Source: Acanthaster planci (lineage: Eukaryota > Echinodermata > Asteroidea > Valvatida > Acanthasteridae). Taken from it: a stretch of 64,000 bases of DNA. The notes under the pieces are model-generated. The model was not told the origin of the DNA, ran no database searches, and was given only the letters and a program-made list of their open reading frames with translations. A program made the position numbers and the translations under genes. The stretch's first letter is position 1, and each line of letters begins with the position of its first letter. Where the stretch lies: assembly GCF_001949145.1 (NCBI RefSeq), contig NW_019091375.1:1661633-1725632 (forward strand). The letters are read 5' to 3'. Shown here piece by piece: positions 63,805 to 64,000 of the stretch.

Positions 63805-63877
63805 AGCTCGGTGGTCGAGTGGTTAAGACGTCTGCACTAGTAAGCAGGAGGTCGTGGGTTCAAGTCCCACCTGAGTA
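63805..63877 (+). tRNA. tRNA-like sequence (tRNA pseudogene or SINE head)
   Basis: The D-arm region GGTCGAGTGGTTAAGAC contains an A box (TGGTCGAGTGG), and the T arm GTGGGTTCAAGTCCCAC contains a B box with a perfect 5-bp stem. The anticodon stem TCTGC/GCAGG forms with a G-T pair, but the loop ACTAGTAA has 8 nt instead of 7. The acceptor stem pairs only at 6 of 7 positions including wobbles. There is no intron and no long variable arm. The defects suggest a tRNA-derived SINE head or pseudogene, not a working tRNA; no identity is assigned. Confidence 0.55.
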
Positions 63878-64000
63878 AACTCGTGAATTGTTTTACACCG
63901 CTGAGTATACCGCGTAATGCATATTCGTCGGGTTAGGATAAAACCGCAATTAAAATAAACATCTCCTAAACACGAAGTACATCTTGGAAATCCGTAATAT

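Overview
This window reads as intron-rich, repeat-rich animal nuclear DNA. It has one long spliced gene, long AT-rich intergenic stretches, several families of short inverted-repeat elements (MITE-like), a decayed non-LTR retrotransposon and tRNA-derived repeats. There are no operons, ribosome binding sites or CRISPR arrays. The gene content and repeat style fit a marine invertebrate deuterostome. An echinoderm is my best guess from the repeat families, but this is a weak inference and a lancelet or hemichordate is not excluded.

The only gene I can name lies on the minus strand from 37617 down to 11339. I rebuilt it from splice sites as 11 coding exons, all with GT..AG borders and compatible phases. 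The product is a 1245-residue homologue of CNBD2 (cyclic nucleotide-binding domain-containing protein 2; the mouse protein, CRIS, is a cAMP receptor needed for sperm flagellar function). The C-terminal ~465 residues align with the vertebrate protein from memory: a basic helix, a first cyclic-nucleotide-binding (CNB) domain with an intact-looking phosphate-binding cassette, a second degenerate CNB domain, and a PSDE-type tail motif. Ahead of this sits a ~780-residue low-complexity extension. Most of it is in one 1.9 kb exon that carries repeated R-P-x-S-A motifs and a PKA consensus site.

Layout: 1-6500 has no gene, apart from one AACACC-type repeat near 1.0-1.26 kb. 6519-9240 is a plus-strand CR1/L2-like LINE with frameshifts and loss of the RT core. 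10063-10474 is a TIR element. 11.3-37.6 kb is the CNBD2-like gene. Its introns, mainly the 12.3 kb intron 2 and 4.2 kb intron 1, hold a tRNA-SINE, a fold-back element, several MITEs, a compound CAA/CAG microsatellite and a pure (CAA)47 tract. 37.7-64 kb is mostly intergenic. It has further copies of the same MITE families, a LINE 3' end, a recent 134-bp tandem duplication, two coding-like segments without a recognised product (58034-58191 plus strand; 49572-50047 minus strand) and a tRNA-like sequence at the right end.

No exotic multi-gene system is visible. The most interesting points are the architecture of the CNBD2-like gene, including introns at the equivalent place in both CNB domains, and the set of inverted-repeat elements.
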